Part shown: positions 25,754 to 35,214 of the stretch, one piece after another
How positions within the stretch are numbered: position 1 is the first letter of the stretch
Layout of the letters: each line of letters begins with the position of its first letter
Origin: Arthrobacter sp. NicSoilB4
GTDB lineage: Bacteria > Actinomycetota > Actinomycetes > Actinomycetales > Micrococcaceae
Length of the DNA: 64,000 nucleotides
Assembly (NCBI RefSeq): GCF_019977335.1
Contig: NZ_AP024653.1
Coordinates: 62,001 to 126,000, forward strand
Reading direction: 5' to 3'
The notes under the pieces: model-generated
What the model was told of the DNA's origin: nothing
Databases searched by the model: none
What the model saw: only the letters and a program-made list of their open reading frames with translations
Position numbers and translations under genes: made by a program

Positions 25754-28706
25754 CTTTGCGGGTCCCTTCAGAGTCAAAAAGTACGGTTTCTGCGACAACC
25801 ACGTCAACCAGCTGGTCGCCGGCGGCGGCCACGAGAGTTTCGCCGATGCGGTTGCGGCCATTCTTGATCAGGGCGAGGGCGAACGACCTGCCCAGTGCGG
25901 CGCTGTGGTAGCTGGACGTCACGAACCCCTGCATGGGGACCGGGCCGTAGGCGGGGTTGACGGTGATGCCCTGTTCCACCAGTTGGGTGCCTTCGGGGAG
26001 CCGGATGGTGCCGTCCACGGGGAGGACGCTGACCAGGTGCTTCCGGTCGGTGCGGGCGGCGTCCTTGCGGGTGTAGGAACGCTTGCCGATGAAGTCCTTG
26101 GCCTTGGAGACCACCCACTCCATCCCCGCGTCCTGCGGTGTGACGGTCCCGTCGGTGTCCTGGCCGACGATCGGGTAGCCCTTCTCCGCACGCAGGACGT
26201 GCATGGTCTCGGTGCCGTACGGGGTGATGTTGAACTCCGCCCCGGCCGCTGCCACGGATTCCCAGGTGTTCAGCCCGTACCAGGACGGGATGTTGATTTC
26301 GTAGGCCAGTTCGCCGGAGAAGGAGATCCGGCAGACCCTGGCCTGGACACCGGAGGCCAGGGTGGTCTCGCGGAACGTCATGAAGGGGAAGGCCTCGGCG
26401 TCGAGCCCGCCGTCGGCCGCCAGTTCCGGGGCCAGTTTGGCCACGACGTCGCGGGACTTCGGTCCGACGACGGCGATGGTGGACCACTGTTCTGTGACGG
26501 AGGTGCAGTGCACGTCCAGGCCAGGCCATTCGGTCTGCAGCCATTCCTCCAGCCAGTCCAGGACCTTGGCGGCACCGCCGGTGGTCGTCGTCATGAAGTA
26601 CCGGTCCTCGTCGAGGCGGAGGGTGACGCCGTCGTCGAAGATCATGCCGTCCGGAGTGCACATCACGCCGTAGCGGGCGGAACCCGGGGCGAGCTTCTTG
26701 AACGCGTTGGTGTAGATGCGGTTCAGGAACTCGCCGGCGTCCTTGCCCCGGATTTCGATCTTGCCCAGCGTGGTGGCGTCCATGAAGCCCACGGATTCCC
26801 GGACGGCGGCGCATTCGCGCAGGACCGCGGCGTCCATGTCCTCATCCGCCTGCGGGTAGTACCAGGGGCGCTTCCACTGGCCGACATCCTCGAACAGGGC
26901 ACCCTGGGCGACATGCCAGGGGTGGATCGACGTGAGGCGGGCCGGGTCGAAGAGCTCGCCGCGCTGGCGTCCGGCCAGGGCGGCGAAGGCCACCGGGGTG
27001 AACGGGGCACGGTACGCGGTGGTGCCGATCTCCCCGATGCCCCGGGACGCTTCGCCTGCCTGGCGGAGTGCCGCGGCGATGACGCCGATCGCGTTCACCC
27101 CGGAGGTCTTGCCCTGGTCGTTGGCGGTGCTGATCGAGGTGTAGCGCTTGACGTGTTCCACCGAACGCATGCCGGCGCCGGTGGAGCGGAGCACGTCGGC
27201 CACGGACTGGTCGCGCTGGAAGTCGACGAAGTGGTGGTGCCAGTCGTCCGGTCCGCCTTCCTGCCCGGGGACCAGCCACAGCTGGCGAGTCGGGGCGGAT
27301 GCTTTCGGCTCAGCCAGGACGGACGACCCGCCCGAGTTTTCAGGCTCGAAGCCGGCGGCGCTGACTGCCGCCGCCCCGGCGGAGATGCCCTCGGCGACGC
27401 AGTCTGCGAGCCCGAAGCTGCCCCGGCCCGCGCCCGCTACCTGCTGGTTGGGGACGATGCTGCTGGGCACGAAGGCGGCCAGCTCATCGTCCCAGCGGAT
27501 CTTGCCCTGGCGCTGGGAGTGCAGGTGCACCACGGGGGACCAGCCGCCGGAGACGGCGAGCAGGTCGCAGGCCAGCTGTTCGACGCCGGAGGTGAGTTCG
27601 CCGTCGTCGTCGATGCTCCGGATGGTGACGCCGGTCAGCCGGCCGTCGCCGGAGACGGCAGCGGAGGTGTCGGCGACGGCGCTGCCGATCAGCACCCGTG
27701 TGCCGGCTGCGGCCGCTGCGGCTGCCTTTTCGCTTAGCTGCGGGCGGGCGTCGACGACGGCCTCGACCCGGATGCCCGCGGCCCGGAGGTCGGATGCCAG
27801 GGCGTAGGCGCTGTCGTTGGTGGTGCTGACGACCACCCGGGAGCCCGCGGCGACGGCGTAGCGGTTGAGGTAGGTGCGGACCGCGGAGGCGAGCATGATG
27901 CCGGGGCGGTCGTTGTTTTCGAACACCAAGGGGCGTTCGTGCGCGCCCGGGGCCAGGATCACCTGTTTGGCACGGATGTGCCAGATCCGCTGGCGGGATA
28001 CGCCGGGCGCGGCCGGGGACAGGAGGTGGTCCGTCCGGTTCTGGGCCGCGATGACGTAGTTGGAGTCGTAGGAGCCGAAGGCCGAGGTGCGGTTCAGGAC
28101 CGTGCACTCGGCCGCGGAGATCAGCTCGGCTTCAACGTTGGACACCCAGTCCAGGGCGGGGACCCCTTCGATGGTCTCCGCAAGGGCCGGTTCGGTGGAT
28201 CCGGACAGCAGCGAGCCGCCGAGTTCCGGCTGGTCGTCGATGAGGATGACGCGGGCGCCGCTGCGGACGGCTTCGCGCGCCGCGGCCAGTCCTGCCGGGC
28301 CGCCGCCGACGACGAGGACGTCGGTGTGGACGTACTTCTTGTCGTACTCGGCGCGGTCCTCCGCGGGATCCAGCTTGCCGAGCCCGTTGAGCAGTTCGGC
28401 GCTGAGCCCGTCCACGAGGGACACGGTGGTGGCGGGAAGCATGGATTCGGCCACGTGGCCCGGGAACCGGGCGGCGACCTTGACGAGGGCGTTGGATTCC
28501 TCGACGCCGGCGGACATGATGCCGCGGGGCCGGTCCTCGTACAGGGAGTTGCCGGCGGAGATCTGGCCGTTCGCCAGCAGGGCGGAGGCGAGGGTGTCGC
28601 CGGGGTGGCCCGTGAATTCACGGCCATCCACGGCAAAGCGCCAGGTGACGCTGCGGTCAATGCGTCCGCCGGTGCTGAGGCGCGCGGGCTGCGGCTGAGC
28701 GGTCAT
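25746..28706 (-). CDS. soxA: Sarcosine oxidase alpha subunit
   Basis: 986 residues. Order: a 2Fe-2S-ferredoxin-like N-terminal domain that has lost the cluster (residues 20-100), a dinucleotide-binding domain ([20 protein letters not shown] near 130), and a C-terminal aminomethyltransferase domain (about 600-980) that transfers the methyl-derived carbon to THF, giving 5,10-methylene-THF. NAD+ binds here, FAD and FMN mediate electron flow with the beta subunit, and oxygen is reduced to peroxide. It overlaps soxD by 4 nt. Confidence 0.95.
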   Translation of the reverse strand: MTAQPQPARLSTGGRIDRSVTWRFAVDGREFTGHPGDTLASALLANGQISAGNSLYEDRPRGIMSAGVEESNALVKVAARFPGHVAESMLPATTVSLVDGLSAELLNGLGKLDPAEDRAEYDKKYVHTDVLVVGGGPAGLAAAREAVRSGARVILIDDQPELGGSLLSGSTEPALAETIEGVPALDWVSNVEAELISAAECTVLNRTSAFGSYDSNYVIAAQNRTDHLLSPAAPGVSRQRIWHIRAKQVILAPGAHERPLVFENNDRPGIMLASAVRTYLNRYAVAAGSRVVVSTTNDSAYALASDLRAAGIRVEAVVDARPQLSEKAAAAAAAGTRVLIGSAVADTSAAVSGDGRLTGVTIRSIDDDGELTSGVEQLACDLLAVSGGWSPVVHLHSQRQGKIRWDDELAAFVPSSIVPNQQVAGAGRGSFGLADCVAEGISAGAAAVSAAGFEPENSGGSSVLAEPKASAPTRQLWLVPGQEGGPDDWHHHFVDFQRDQSVADVLRSTGAGMRSVEHVKRYTSISTANDQGKTSGVNAIGVIAAALRQAGEASRGIGEIGTTAYRAPFTPVAFAALAGRQRGELFDPARLTSIHPWHVAQGALFEDVGQWKRPWYYPQADEDMDAAVLRECAAVRESVGFMDATTLGKIEIRGKDAGEFLNRIYTNAFKKLAPGSARYGVMCTPDGMIFDDGVTLRLDEDRYFMTTTTGGAAKVLDWLEEWLQTEWPGLDVHCTSVTEQWSTIAVVGPKSRDVVAKLAPELAADGGLDAEAFPFMTFRETTLASGVQARVCRISFSGELAYEINIPSWYGLNTWESVAAAGAEFNITPYGTETMHVLRAEKGYPIVGQDTDGTVTPQDAGMEWVVSKAKDFIGKRSYTRKDAARTDRKHLVSVLPVDGTIRLPEGTQLVEQGITVNPAYGPVPMQGFVTSSYHSAALGRSFALALIKNGRNRIGETLVAAAGDQLVDVVVAETVLFDSEGTRKDG

Positions 28707-29047
28707 TTGCTTGCTCCTTCCGGGGAGACGGGGCTGGGGAGTGTGGGGGCTGTGGTTCCCGTGGCGGTGTTTTCCTTGTCAGGGCGGAGCTGCCCCATCG
28801 GGTAGACGGCCTGGATGTCGTAGGTGACGGTGTCGCGGAGCATGTTGAACCACTGCCGGCAGCTGGTGCTGTGGAGCCAGCGCTCGGCGAAGGCGCCCTT
28901 GGTGTTGTCGCGGTAGAACAGGTATTCGGCCCATTCACGGTCGGTGAGTTCCGCCGGGTTTTCGGGGTAGGCGATGTGGGCCTGGCCGCCGTAGTGGAAT
29001 TCGGTCTCGTCCCGGGGGCCGCAGTTGGGGCAGGGGATCAGGAGCAT
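28703..29047 (-). CDS. soxD: Sarcosine oxidase delta subunit
   Basis: 114 residues. The zinc ligands known for this family, Cys6, Cys9, His59 and Cys63, are all present ([10 protein letters not shown] and WLHSTSC). The core ends near residue 95; the last 20 residues are a proline/threonine-rich tail. It is needed for assembly of the four-subunit enzyme. It lies 30 nt after soxB and overlaps soxA by ATGA. Confidence 0.93.
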   Translation of the reverse strand: MLLIPCPNCGPRDETEFHYGGQAHIAYPENPAELTDREWAEYLFYRDNTKGAFAERWLHSTSCRQWFNMLRDTVTYDIQAVYPMGQLRPDKENTATGTTAPTLPSPVSPEGASK

Positions 29048-29060
29048 GTCCGTACCTCTT

Positions 29061-29088
29061 TCTAGTGGGCAATCTTCTTAGTGGGCAA
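29061..29088. repeat. Short duplication at the soxB stop codon
   Basis: TAGTGGGCAA occurs at 29063-29072 and 29079-29088. On the coding strand this repeats the codons for Ala-His-stop, so a second stop codon follows the true one. Confidence 0.6.
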
Positions 29089-30298
29089 CGGCGGCGGCGC
29101 CGTGTTCATCGATCAGGGCGCCGGTTTCGAAGCGCTCGAGGGCAAAGGGTTTGTTGAGGGTGTGCGGTGTTCCGGTGGCGATGGTGTGCGCGAACGTCAG
29201 TCCCGCCGCCGGGGTGCCCTTGAAGCCGCCCGTGCCCCAGCCGCAGTTGACGAACATGTTCTCCACCGGGGTGGTGCCCACGATGGGGGAGGCGTCGAGG
29301 GTGGTGTCCACGATCCCGCCCCAGGTCCGGAGCACGTGGGCTCGGGCGAAGATCGGGAAGAGTTCGACGGCGGCGGCCATCTGGTGCTCGATCACATGGA
29401 AGGAGCCGCGCTGCCCGTAGCCGTTGTAGGAGTCGACGCCGGCGCCCATCACGAGTTCGCCCTTGTGCGCCTGGGAGACGTAGACGTGGACGTGGTTGGA
29501 CATGACCACGGTCGGGTGGACGGGCTCGTGTAGTTCGGACACGAGTGCCTGCAGCGGGTGGGACTGGATGGGGAGCCGGAACCCGGCCATTTCCGCGAGG
29601 ACCGAGCTGTGCCCGGCGGCGCAGAGTCCGACCTTTTCGGTGTGGATGGTGCCGCGGTTGGTTTTGACGCCGACGACGCGGTTGCCGTCCTTGAGGAAGC
29701 CGGTGACTTCGCAGTTCTGGATAATGTCCACGCCGAGTTCGTCGCACTTGCGGGCGAAGGCCCAGGCGACGTGGTCGTGCTTGGCGATGCCGGCACGCGG
29801 CTGGTAGGTGGCGCCCATGACGGGGTAGCGGATGTTGTCGTTGATGTTCAGGATGGGGCAGAGTTCCTTGACCTGCTGCGGGTCCAGCCATTCGGCGTCG
29901 ACTCCGTTGAGCTTGTTCGCACCTACGCGGCGGATGCTTTCGCGGACGTCGCCCAGGGTGTGGGCGAGGTTCATCACGCCGCGCTGGCTGAACAGGAAGT
30001 CGTACTCGAGCTCCTCCGGCAGGATCTCCCACAGCTTCAGGGCGTGCTCGTAGATCGCCGCGCTCTCGTCCCAGAGGTAGTTGGAGCGGATGATCGTGGT
30101 GTTCCGGGCCATGTTGCCGCCTGCGAGCCAGCCTTTTTCCAGGACGGCGATGTTGGTCATCCCGTGGTTCTTGGCCAGGTAGTAGGCGGTGGCGAGGCCG
30201 TGCCCGCCGCCGCCGACAATCACGGCGTCGTAGGAGGACTTGGGCTCCGGGTTCCGCCAGAGGAATTCCGGGTGTTCCGGAAGCTGTTCCGTGCTCAT
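29078..30298 (-). CDS. soxB: Sarcosine oxidase beta subunit
   Basis: 406 residues, FAD-dependent DAO-type oxidoreductase. The N-terminal fold shows [20 protein letters not shown] and [20 protein letters not shown]; the histidine in [20 protein letters not shown] is the expected site of covalent FMN. It oxidises sarcosine to the imine and passes electrons to the alpha-subunit side. Its start overlaps the glyA stop by 4 nt. Confidence 0.95.
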   Translation of the reverse strand: MSTEQLPEHPEFLWRNPEPKSSYDAVIVGGGGHGLATAYYLAKNHGMTNIAVLEKGWLAGGNMARNTTIIRSNYLWDESAAIYEHALKLWEILPEELEYDFLFSQRGVMNLAHTLGDVRESIRRVGANKLNGVDAEWLDPQQVKELCPILNINDNIRYPVMGATYQPRAGIAKHDHVAWAFARKCDELGVDIIQNCEVTGFLKDGNRVVGVKTNRGTIHTEKVGLCAAGHSSVLAEMAGFRLPIQSHPLQALVSELHEPVHPTVVMSNHVHVYVSQAHKGELVMGAGVDSYNGYGQRGSFHVIEHQMAAAVELFPIFARAHVLRTWGGIVDTTLDASPIVGTTPVENMFVNCGWGTGGFKGTPAAGLTFAHTIATGTPHTLNKPFALERFETGALIDEHGAAAVAH

Positions 30299-31635
30299 TG
30301 TGCTGCTCCAATCAGTTCTGCCTCAAGCGCGGGTGACGCCGTCTTGCCGCCAAGGTGCGGGTAGAGGGGGAATTTGTCCGCCAGGGCGCTGACGCGCCGG
30401 CGGAGGCCGGCGGCGGTTTCGTCGCTGAGTGCGTTGTCGATGGCCGGTGAAGTGAGGGCGGAGGCGATGATGTCCGCCACCTCCGCGAATTCGGTGGCGC
30501 CGAAGCCGCGCGTGGCCAGTGCCGGGGTGCCGATCCGGAGCCCGGAGGAGACCATGGGCGGGCGGGGGTCGAACGGTACGGCGTTGCGGTTGACCGTGAT
30601 GCCGATCTGGTGTAGCCGGTCTTCGGCCTGCTGCCCGTCCAGCTCCGAGTGCCGCAGGTCCACCAAGACGAGGTGGACATCGGTGCCGCCGTTGACCACC
30701 GAGATCCCGGCGGCGGCGACGTCGTCCTTGAGGAGCCGGGACGCGAGAAGGCGGGCGCCTTCGAGGGTGCGTTCCTGGCGTTCCTTGAACCCGGCCGAGG
30801 CCGCGATCTTGAAGGCGACGGCCTTGGCCGCGATCACGTGTTCCAGCGGGCCGCCCTGCTGGCCGGGGAAGACGGCGCTGTTGATCTTGCGCGCAAATTC
30901 CTCCCTGCTCAGGATCACCCCGCCGCGCGGGCCGCCAAGGGTCTTGTGCGTGGTGGTGGTGACGACGTCGGCAAAGGGCACCGGGTTCGGGTGCAGCCCG
31001 GCAGCCACGAGACCGGCGAAGTGCGCCATGTCGACCATCAGGTAGGCGCCCACGAGGTCGGCAATCCGGCGCAACTCGGCAAAATCCAGCTGCCGGGAGT
31101 AGGCCGACCAGCCGGCCACGATCATTTTGGGCCGGTGCTCGAGGGCCAGGGCCTCGACTTCGGCCATATCGACCAGGTGGTTGTGCTCGCTGACGTGGTA
31201 CGGGACCACGTTGTAGAGCTTGCCGGAGAAGTTGATGCGCATGCCGTGGGTGAGGTGTCCGCCGTGTGCGAGCGAGAGTCCCATGATCGTGTCGCCCGGC
31301 TCCAGCAGGGCAAACATGGCGGCGGCGTTCGCCTGGGCCCCGGAGTGCGGCTGCACGTTCGCGGCTTCCGCGCCGAACAGGGCCTTGACACGGTCGATGG
31401 CGAGCTGTTCGATCACGTCGACGTGCTCGCAGCCGCCGTAGTAGCGCTTACCCGGGTAGCCCTCGGCGTATTTGTTTGTCAGGACCGAGCCCTGCGCCTC
31501 CATGACCGAGGCGGGGGCGAAATTCTCGGAGGCGATCATCTCGAGGGTGGACTGCTGGCGCAGGAGCTCCCTGTCCACAGCTTCCGCTACTTCGATGTCC
31601 ACTTCTGATAACCGGTGATTCAGCTGCCCAACCAT
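30295..31635 (-). CDS. glyA: Serine hydroxymethyltransferase
   Basis: 446 residues. Fold-type I PLP enzyme with [38 protein letters not shown] and the PLP lysine in [15 protein letters not shown]. Here it would run towards serine, consuming the glycine and methylene-THF made by sarcosine oxidase. A housekeeping glyA probably exists elsewhere in the genome. First gene of the operon; AAGGAG precedes its ATG, and a promoter with an overlapping palindrome lies 20-50 nt upstream. Confidence 0.95.
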   Translation of the reverse strand: MVGQLNHRLSEVDIEVAEAVDRELLRQQSTLEMIASENFAPASVMEAQGSVLTNKYAEGYPGKRYYGGCEHVDVIEQLAIDRVKALFGAEAANVQPHSGAQANAAAMFALLEPGDTIMGLSLAHGGHLTHGMRINFSGKLYNVVPYHVSEHNHLVDMAEVEALALEHRPKMIVAGWSAYSRQLDFAELRRIADLVGAYLMVDMAHFAGLVAAGLHPNPVPFADVVTTTTHKTLGGPRGGVILSREEFARKINSAVFPGQQGGPLEHVIAAKAVAFKIAASAGFKERQERTLEGARLLASRLLKDDVAAAGISVVNGGTDVHLVLVDLRHSELDGQQAEDRLHQIGITVNRNAVPFDPRPPMVSSGLRIGTPALATRGFGATEFAEVADIIASALTSPAIDNALSDETAAGLRRRVSALADKFPLYPHLGGKTASPALEAELIGAAQ

Positions 31636-31652
31636 ACGACTGCTCCTTTGAA

Positions 31653-31681
31653 ATACTACTTCTGACTAATTGATATATCAG
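31653..31681 (-). promoter_or_regulatory. glyA-sox operon promoter with overlapping operator
   Basis: On the minus strand, -35 CTGATA (complement of 31676-31681), 17-nt spacer and -10 TAGTAT (complement of 31653-31658). The perfect 10-bp palindrome TGATATATCA (31671-31680) covers the -35, the position of a repressor site; the divergent GntR protein is the obvious candidate. Confidence 0.55.
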
Positions 31682-31772
31682 TGTGGGATCAATGGTATGG
31701 TGGAAATCACAACAGAGTCAATAGGTTCCCGGCCAAAACCGCCGGATGGGCCGCTGGGGAAGGGGAGATCCG

Positions 31773-32444
31773 TTGAGCGCAGGACACCTTATGCCGGCAG
31801 CCGAGGAGGGGGAGATCTCCCTGGCCGAGGCGGCCTACCGCCAACTGCGGGACAAGCTGATCATGCTTGAGATCAAGCCCGGCGCCCCGATCAACGACGG
31901 CCAGCTGGCCACTGAACTTGGGGTGGGCCGGACTCCCGTCCGGGAGGCCATCAAGCGCCTCGAGGTTGACCATCTGGTTGTTTCATACCCGCGCCGGGGA
32001 ACGTTCGCCACCATCGTTGACATCACGGAACTCGCGGATGTCTCGGACATCCGCGAGCTGCTGGAACCGCTGGCGGCCCGCCGCGCCGCAACGAACGCCA
32101 GCTCGGAAATGCGCGAGGAGCTCCGGGAGGTCGCCCGGGCCATCTCCGGTCTCGATGCCACACCACGCGACAAGCGCGAGCTCATGCGCTACGACCTCAC
32201 CGTGCACCGGCTGATCTACCGCGCCGCGGGCAATCCCCACCTGGAAGACACCCTGATCCGCTACGACAACCTCGCCACGCGGATCTGGTGCCTGGTGCTG
32301 GACAAGCTCCCCTCGGTGGCGGGACACATCACCGAACACGTCGGGCTGCTTGAGGCAGTCGCCGACGGCGACGCTGATCTTGCCGCAAAGCTTGCCCTCG
32401 AGCACGTCTCAAGCTTCGAGAAAAGCGTCCGGCAGGTTCTCTAG
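31773..32444 (+). CDS. GntR family regulator, FadR/VanR (FCD) type
   Basis: 223 residues. The winged helix is LAEAAYRQLRDKLIMLEIKP, GAPINDGQLATELGVGRTPV and REAIKRLEVDHLVV; the C-terminal all-helical FCD domain contains DISDIRELLEPLAAR-type and LMRYDLTVHRLIYRAAGNPH segments whose Asp and His residues usually hold a metal. It is divergent from glyA and probably controls the sarcosine operon. TTG was chosen because AAGGGGAG lies 5 nt upstream; ATG at 31791 is the alternative. Confidence 0.85.
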   Translation: MSAGHLMPAAEEGEISLAEAAYRQLRDKLIMLEIKPGAPINDGQLATELGVGRTPVREAIKRLEVDHLVVSYPRRGTFATIVDITELADVSDIRELLEPLAARRAATNASSEMREELREVARAISGLDATPRDKRELMRYDLTVHRLIYRAAGNPHLEDTLIRYDNLATRIWCLVLDKLPSVAGHITEHVGLLEAVADGDADLAAKLALEHVSSFEKSVRQVL

Positions 32445-32490
32445 GGCCCCTGGGGGCGCGGCAGCCTGGGCGGCGTGCGCCGCGCCTCAG

Positions 32491-32601
32491 TCATCTTTTC
32501 TTCCAGCGCTTCGGCCACTTCACGTTCATCAGGAGCAATCCGAACAGGAGCGCGTCGATTGTCATGATTCCCGCCATCAGGTAGGCCCACCCGATCATCA
32601 T
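32491..32601 (-). CDS. Candidate 36-residue single-span membrane protein
   Basis: An open frame of 36 codons starts at ATGATG. Residues 1-26 form a hydrophobic helix (begins MMIGWAYLMAGIMTIDALLF) with one buried aspartate at position 16; residues 27-36 are a tryptophan- and lysine-rich cationic tail (VKWPKRWKKR). Third codon positions are mostly G or C, as in real genes here. The start overlaps the stop of an 18-codon frame (32598-32654) by the coupling pattern ATGA. I do not recognise a family; its shape resembles small accessory subunits of transporters or membrane enzymes. Confidence 0.5.
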   Translation of the reverse strand: MMIGWAYLMAGIMTIDALLFGLLLMNVKWPKRWKKR

Positions 32602-32654
32602 GGCCTGCCCGCCGTCGGGTGGCCGGAACTGTGTGTGCCTACCAGAATGCGCAT
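32598..32654 (-). CDS. Candidate 18-residue leader peptide
   Basis: ATG preceded by AGGAGA at good spacing, coding MRILVGTHSSGHPTAGRP, then TGA overlapping the ATG of the 36-codon gene. The strong ribosome binding site belongs to this frame, while the downstream frame has only a weak one, so translation of the membrane peptide would depend on it. Coding bias is moderate. Confidence 0.35.
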   Translation of the reverse strand: MRILVGTHSSGHPTAGRP

Positions 32655-32907
32655 GGCGATCTCCTGACGTGGATCCCCCCAGTCACTCGATAGTCCACTA
32701 AGTGTGCCACTGTGCCTCCCCTGGGGGGAACGGCGGCGCCCGCTGGCCCAAGCTTTTTCCAAGCCGGCCTCAGGCGTCGCATTATGTGCAACAAAGTAAC
32801 ACCTTAAGCAACGACTCGTCGGCAGTCCGCCCGGCCGCCTTTCGGCGCCTGTTCCCCTCCACGACTTCTGTGTGCGCGAGAAAATCACGCCAAGAAAACA
32901 AAGGCCA

Positions 32908-32936
32908 TTGACTGTGTCACGCGTCACGCCTATTCT
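32908..32936 (+). promoter_or_regulatory. Sigma-70-type promoter of the creatinase gene
   Basis: TTGACT (32908-32913), a 17-nt spacer and TATTCT (32931-32936). The predicted transcription start is about 70 nt before the ATG. Confidence 0.75.
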
Positions 32937-32939
32937 GAT

Positions 32940-32952
32940 GCAACAGTGTTGC
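32940..32952. promoter_or_regulatory. Operator palindrome at the creatinase transcription start
   Basis: GCAACAGTGTTGC is a perfect 6-bp inverted repeat around one base, beginning 4 nt after the -10 element, so a bound protein would block transcription. IclR family sites often read TGCAACA-N-TGTTGCA, and an IclR gene follows creatinase. Confidence 0.65.
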
Positions 32953-33013
32953 GCTGAATGCAACGCGAATCCCAACTTCCCCTGGAACCCCATCGCAGAA
33001 GGGCACCATCACG

Positions 33014-34270
33014 ATGACTATCACCACCTCGGGCAACGCCTCGTCCATCGCCGAACTGGAGCGTCTGAAAGTCCTGCACAACGGCCAGAAGGAAAAGCTG
33101 ACCTTTTCCAGCGCCGAATTTGAGCGCCGGCTCGGCGGGCTGCGCCGGATCATGGCAGAGAAGGACCTGGACGCCGTCGTCCTGACCAGCTACCACTCCA
33201 TCAAGTACTACTCCGACTTCCTCTTCACCTATTTCGGCCGGTCCTACGCCATGGTGGTCACCAAGGATGACACCGTGACCGTCACGGCCAATATCGACGC
33301 CGGCATGCCGTGGCGCCGCAGCTACGGCGACAACGTGGTCTACACGGACTGGCGCCGGGACAACTACATCTTCGCCATCCAGGAGGCGCTGCGCACCCGC
33401 GGCATCAGCCCGCGCCGGCTGGGCGTCGAAGACGATTCCCTCCCGCTCGACAACCGGAACAAGATCCAGGCGGCGTTTGCCTCGGCCACCCTGGTGGACG
33501 TGGCCCAGGCCGCCATGCGCCAGCGGATGATCAAGTCGGCCGAGGAGATCGAGGTGATCAAGCACGGAGCCCGCATCGGAGACCTCGGCGGCGAGGCCAT
33601 CCGCAACGCCATCACCGCCGGCATCACCGAATACGAGGTCGCCCTGATCGGCACCGAAGCCATGGTCCACGAGATCGCCCGGACCTTCCCGGACTCGGAA
33701 ATCCGCGACACCTGGGTGTGGTTCCAGTCCGGCATCAACACCGACGGCGCCCACAACTGGGCCACCACCCGGAAGATCCAGGAACACGACATCCTGTCCC
33801 TGAACTGCTTCCCCATGACCTCCGGGTACTACACCGCCCTGGAGCGCACCCTGTTCTACGGCGAACCCGACGCCCGCTCCCTGGAGCTGTGGAACATCAA
33901 CGTGGAGGTCCACAAGCGCGGCCTCGAGCTCATCAAGCCGGGGGCCGTCTGCAAGGACATCGCCGCCGAGCTGAACGAGATCTACGTGGGCCACGGACTG
34001 CTCGCCAACCGGACGTTCGGCTACGGACACTCCTTCGGCGTCCTGAGCCACTACTACGGCCGCGAAGCCGGACTGGAACTCCGCGAGGACATCGACACCG
34101 TTCTCGAGCCTGGCATGGTGGTCTCCATGGAACCCATGATCACGGTCCTGGACGGCCAGCCGGGAGCCGGAGGCTACCGCGAGCACGACATCCTGGTGGT
34201 TGGTGAGGACGGGGCCGAGAACATCACGAAGTTCCCGTTCGGCCCGGAATACAACATCGTGGGCGCCTGA
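33014..34270 (+). CDS. Creatinase (creatine amidinohydrolase)
   Basis: 418 residues of the pita-bread (M24) fold. It follows the well-known Pseudomonas creatinase closely: LTSYHSIKYYSDFLFTYFGR, ANIDAGMPWRRSYGDNVVYT, DTWVWFQSGINTDGAHN with the catalytic-region histidine, SLNCFPMTSGYYTALERTLF, YGHSFGVLSHYYGREAGLEL and YREHDILVV. The metal ligands of true M24 aminopeptidases are not conserved, as in creatinase. It splits creatine into sarcosine and urea, feeding the sox operon across the GntR gene. A terminator follows at once. Confidence 0.93.
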   Translation: MTITTSGNASSIAELERLKVLHNGQKEKLTFSSAEFERRLGGLRRIMAEKDLDAVVLTSYHSIKYYSDFLFTYFGRSYAMVVTKDDTVTVTANIDAGMPWRRSYGDNVVYTDWRRDNYIFAIQEALRTRGISPRRLGVEDDSLPLDNRNKIQAAFASATLVDVAQAAMRQRMIKSAEEIEVIKHGARIGDLGGEAIRNAITAGITEYEVALIGTEAMVHEIARTFPDSEIRDTWVWFQSGINTDGAHNWATTRKIQEHDILSLNCFPMTSGYYTALERTLFYGEPDARSLELWNINVEVHKRGLELIKPGAVCKDIAAELNEIYVGHGLLANRTFGYGHSFGVLSHYYGREAGLELREDIDTVLEPGMVVSMEPMITVLDGQPGAGGYREHDILVVGEDGAENITKFPFGPEYNIVGA

Positions 34271-34305
34271 CCGTCCCACGCCCGCCCGAAAGGGACGAAC
34301 ACCAG

Positions 34306-34338
34306 AAGCGGCGCCACGTCCACCGTGGCGCCGCTTTT
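34306..34338 (+). terminator. Terminator after creatinase
   Basis: Perfect 13-bp stem (AAGCGGCGCCACG at 34306-34318, complement at 34324-34336), 5-nt loop and TTTT. Confidence 0.9.
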
Positions 34339-34368
34339 CGGCCCTCATGCGGAATGATGGGAACCACC

Positions 34369-35193
34369 ATGACCCCAGCAGAATCTCCCGGGACCACCGG
34401 AAACGGCGACACCAAGGGCACCTCCGTCATCGTCAACGCCATCGCCGTGCTGCGGACTTTCACCGCTGATGAACCGCTGCTCGGTGTCACGGAGATCGCC
34501 AACCGGGTCGGGCTGCACAAAAGCAGCGTTTCCCGGATCCTGGCCACCTTCGAGCAGGAACACCTGGTGGAACGCGACCCGGAAACACGCCGCTTCCGCC
34601 TGGGCCTGGGGCTGATCGCCGTCGCCGGCCCGTTGCTCGCTGAACTCGAGGAGCGGCGCGTGGCCTACCCCGTCCTGCGCGAACTCACCGAACAGACGGG
34701 TGAAACCAGCGCACTGATGGTCTGGAACGGCACGGAATCAATGTGCGTCGAGCAGATCGCCAGCCGCCAGCAGATCAAACACACCACCCCGCTGGGGGCC
34801 CGGTACCAGGACGCCATGAGCGCTTCCGTCCAGGTCTTCCTGTCCGCCGAACCCGCCGAACGGGTCCGTGCCCTGCTCCGCAGCGGCACCATCACGTATC
34901 CGGGGCTGGATGATGCCAGCCTGGACGGCTACCAGATCAAACTCCGCGACGCAGCAACCCGGGGCTGGGCCATCAACTACGGTGAATCATCCATCGACGA
35001 AGTCGGCGTTGCCGCACCTGTCTTCGACCACCGCGGCGACATCGTGGCCTCCGTCCTCATCCCGGCCCCCCGGTTCCGCGTTTCCCGCGAACGGCTGCAG
35101 AGCCTGGGCGAGGCGTGCGCCGCTGCCGCGCGCCTCGTCACCACCCGTCTTGGCGGCCGCCCTCCCGCGGGTCCGGAGCAGGCGCAGAGCTAG
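34369..35193 (+). CDS. IclR family transcriptional regulator
   Basis: 274 residues. Winged helix IVNAIAVLRTFTADEPLLGV, TEIANRVGLHKSSVSRILAT; the effector domain has YPVLRELTEQTGETSALMVW, TTPLGARYQDAMSASVQVFL and GWAINYGESSIDEVGVAAPV followed by FDHRGDIVASVLIP. It sits between creatinase and a convergent PucR gene; the palindrome at the creatinase promoter is a likely target. ATG 34369 was chosen; ATGs at 34354 and 34357 are possible. Confidence 0.85.
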   Translation: MTPAESPGTTGNGDTKGTSVIVNAIAVLRTFTADEPLLGVTEIANRVGLHKSSVSRILATFEQEHLVERDPETRRFRLGLGLIAVAGPLLAELEERRVAYPVLRELTEQTGETSALMVWNGTESMCVEQIASRQQIKHTTPLGARYQDAMSASVQVFLSAEPAERVRALLRSGTITYPGLDDASLDGYQIKLRDAATRGWAINYGESSIDEVGVAAPVFDHRGDIVASVLIPAPRFRVSRERLQSLGEACAAAARLVTTRLGGRPPAGPEQAQS

Positions 35194-35214
35194 GCGGCCC
35201 GGTCCGCAGGAGGG

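Larger units (their letters stand above)
32655..33013. other. Regulatory region upstream of creatinase
   Basis: Apart from the promoter and operator described at 32908-32952, I see GCAACA half-sites at 32789-32794 (in TGTGCAACAAAG) and at 32959-32963 (TGCAAC), which repeat the operator half-site. No further gene is supported. Confidence 0.4.

Noticed and set aside
30649-31608. A 319-codon open frame antisense to glyA
   Set aside because: The encoded sequence is rich in Gly, Asp, Val and His without any family pattern, and the opposite strand is a clear serine hydroxymethyltransferase; long antisense frames are expected at this GC content.
31741-31772. Start of the GntR gene at 31746
   Set aside because: The ribosome binding site AAGGGGAG lies downstream of that codon and fits the TTG at 31773.
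32930-34348. A 472-codon frame antisense to creatinase
   Set aside because: Creatinase is unmistakable on the plus strand, and this frame would read through its promoter and terminator.
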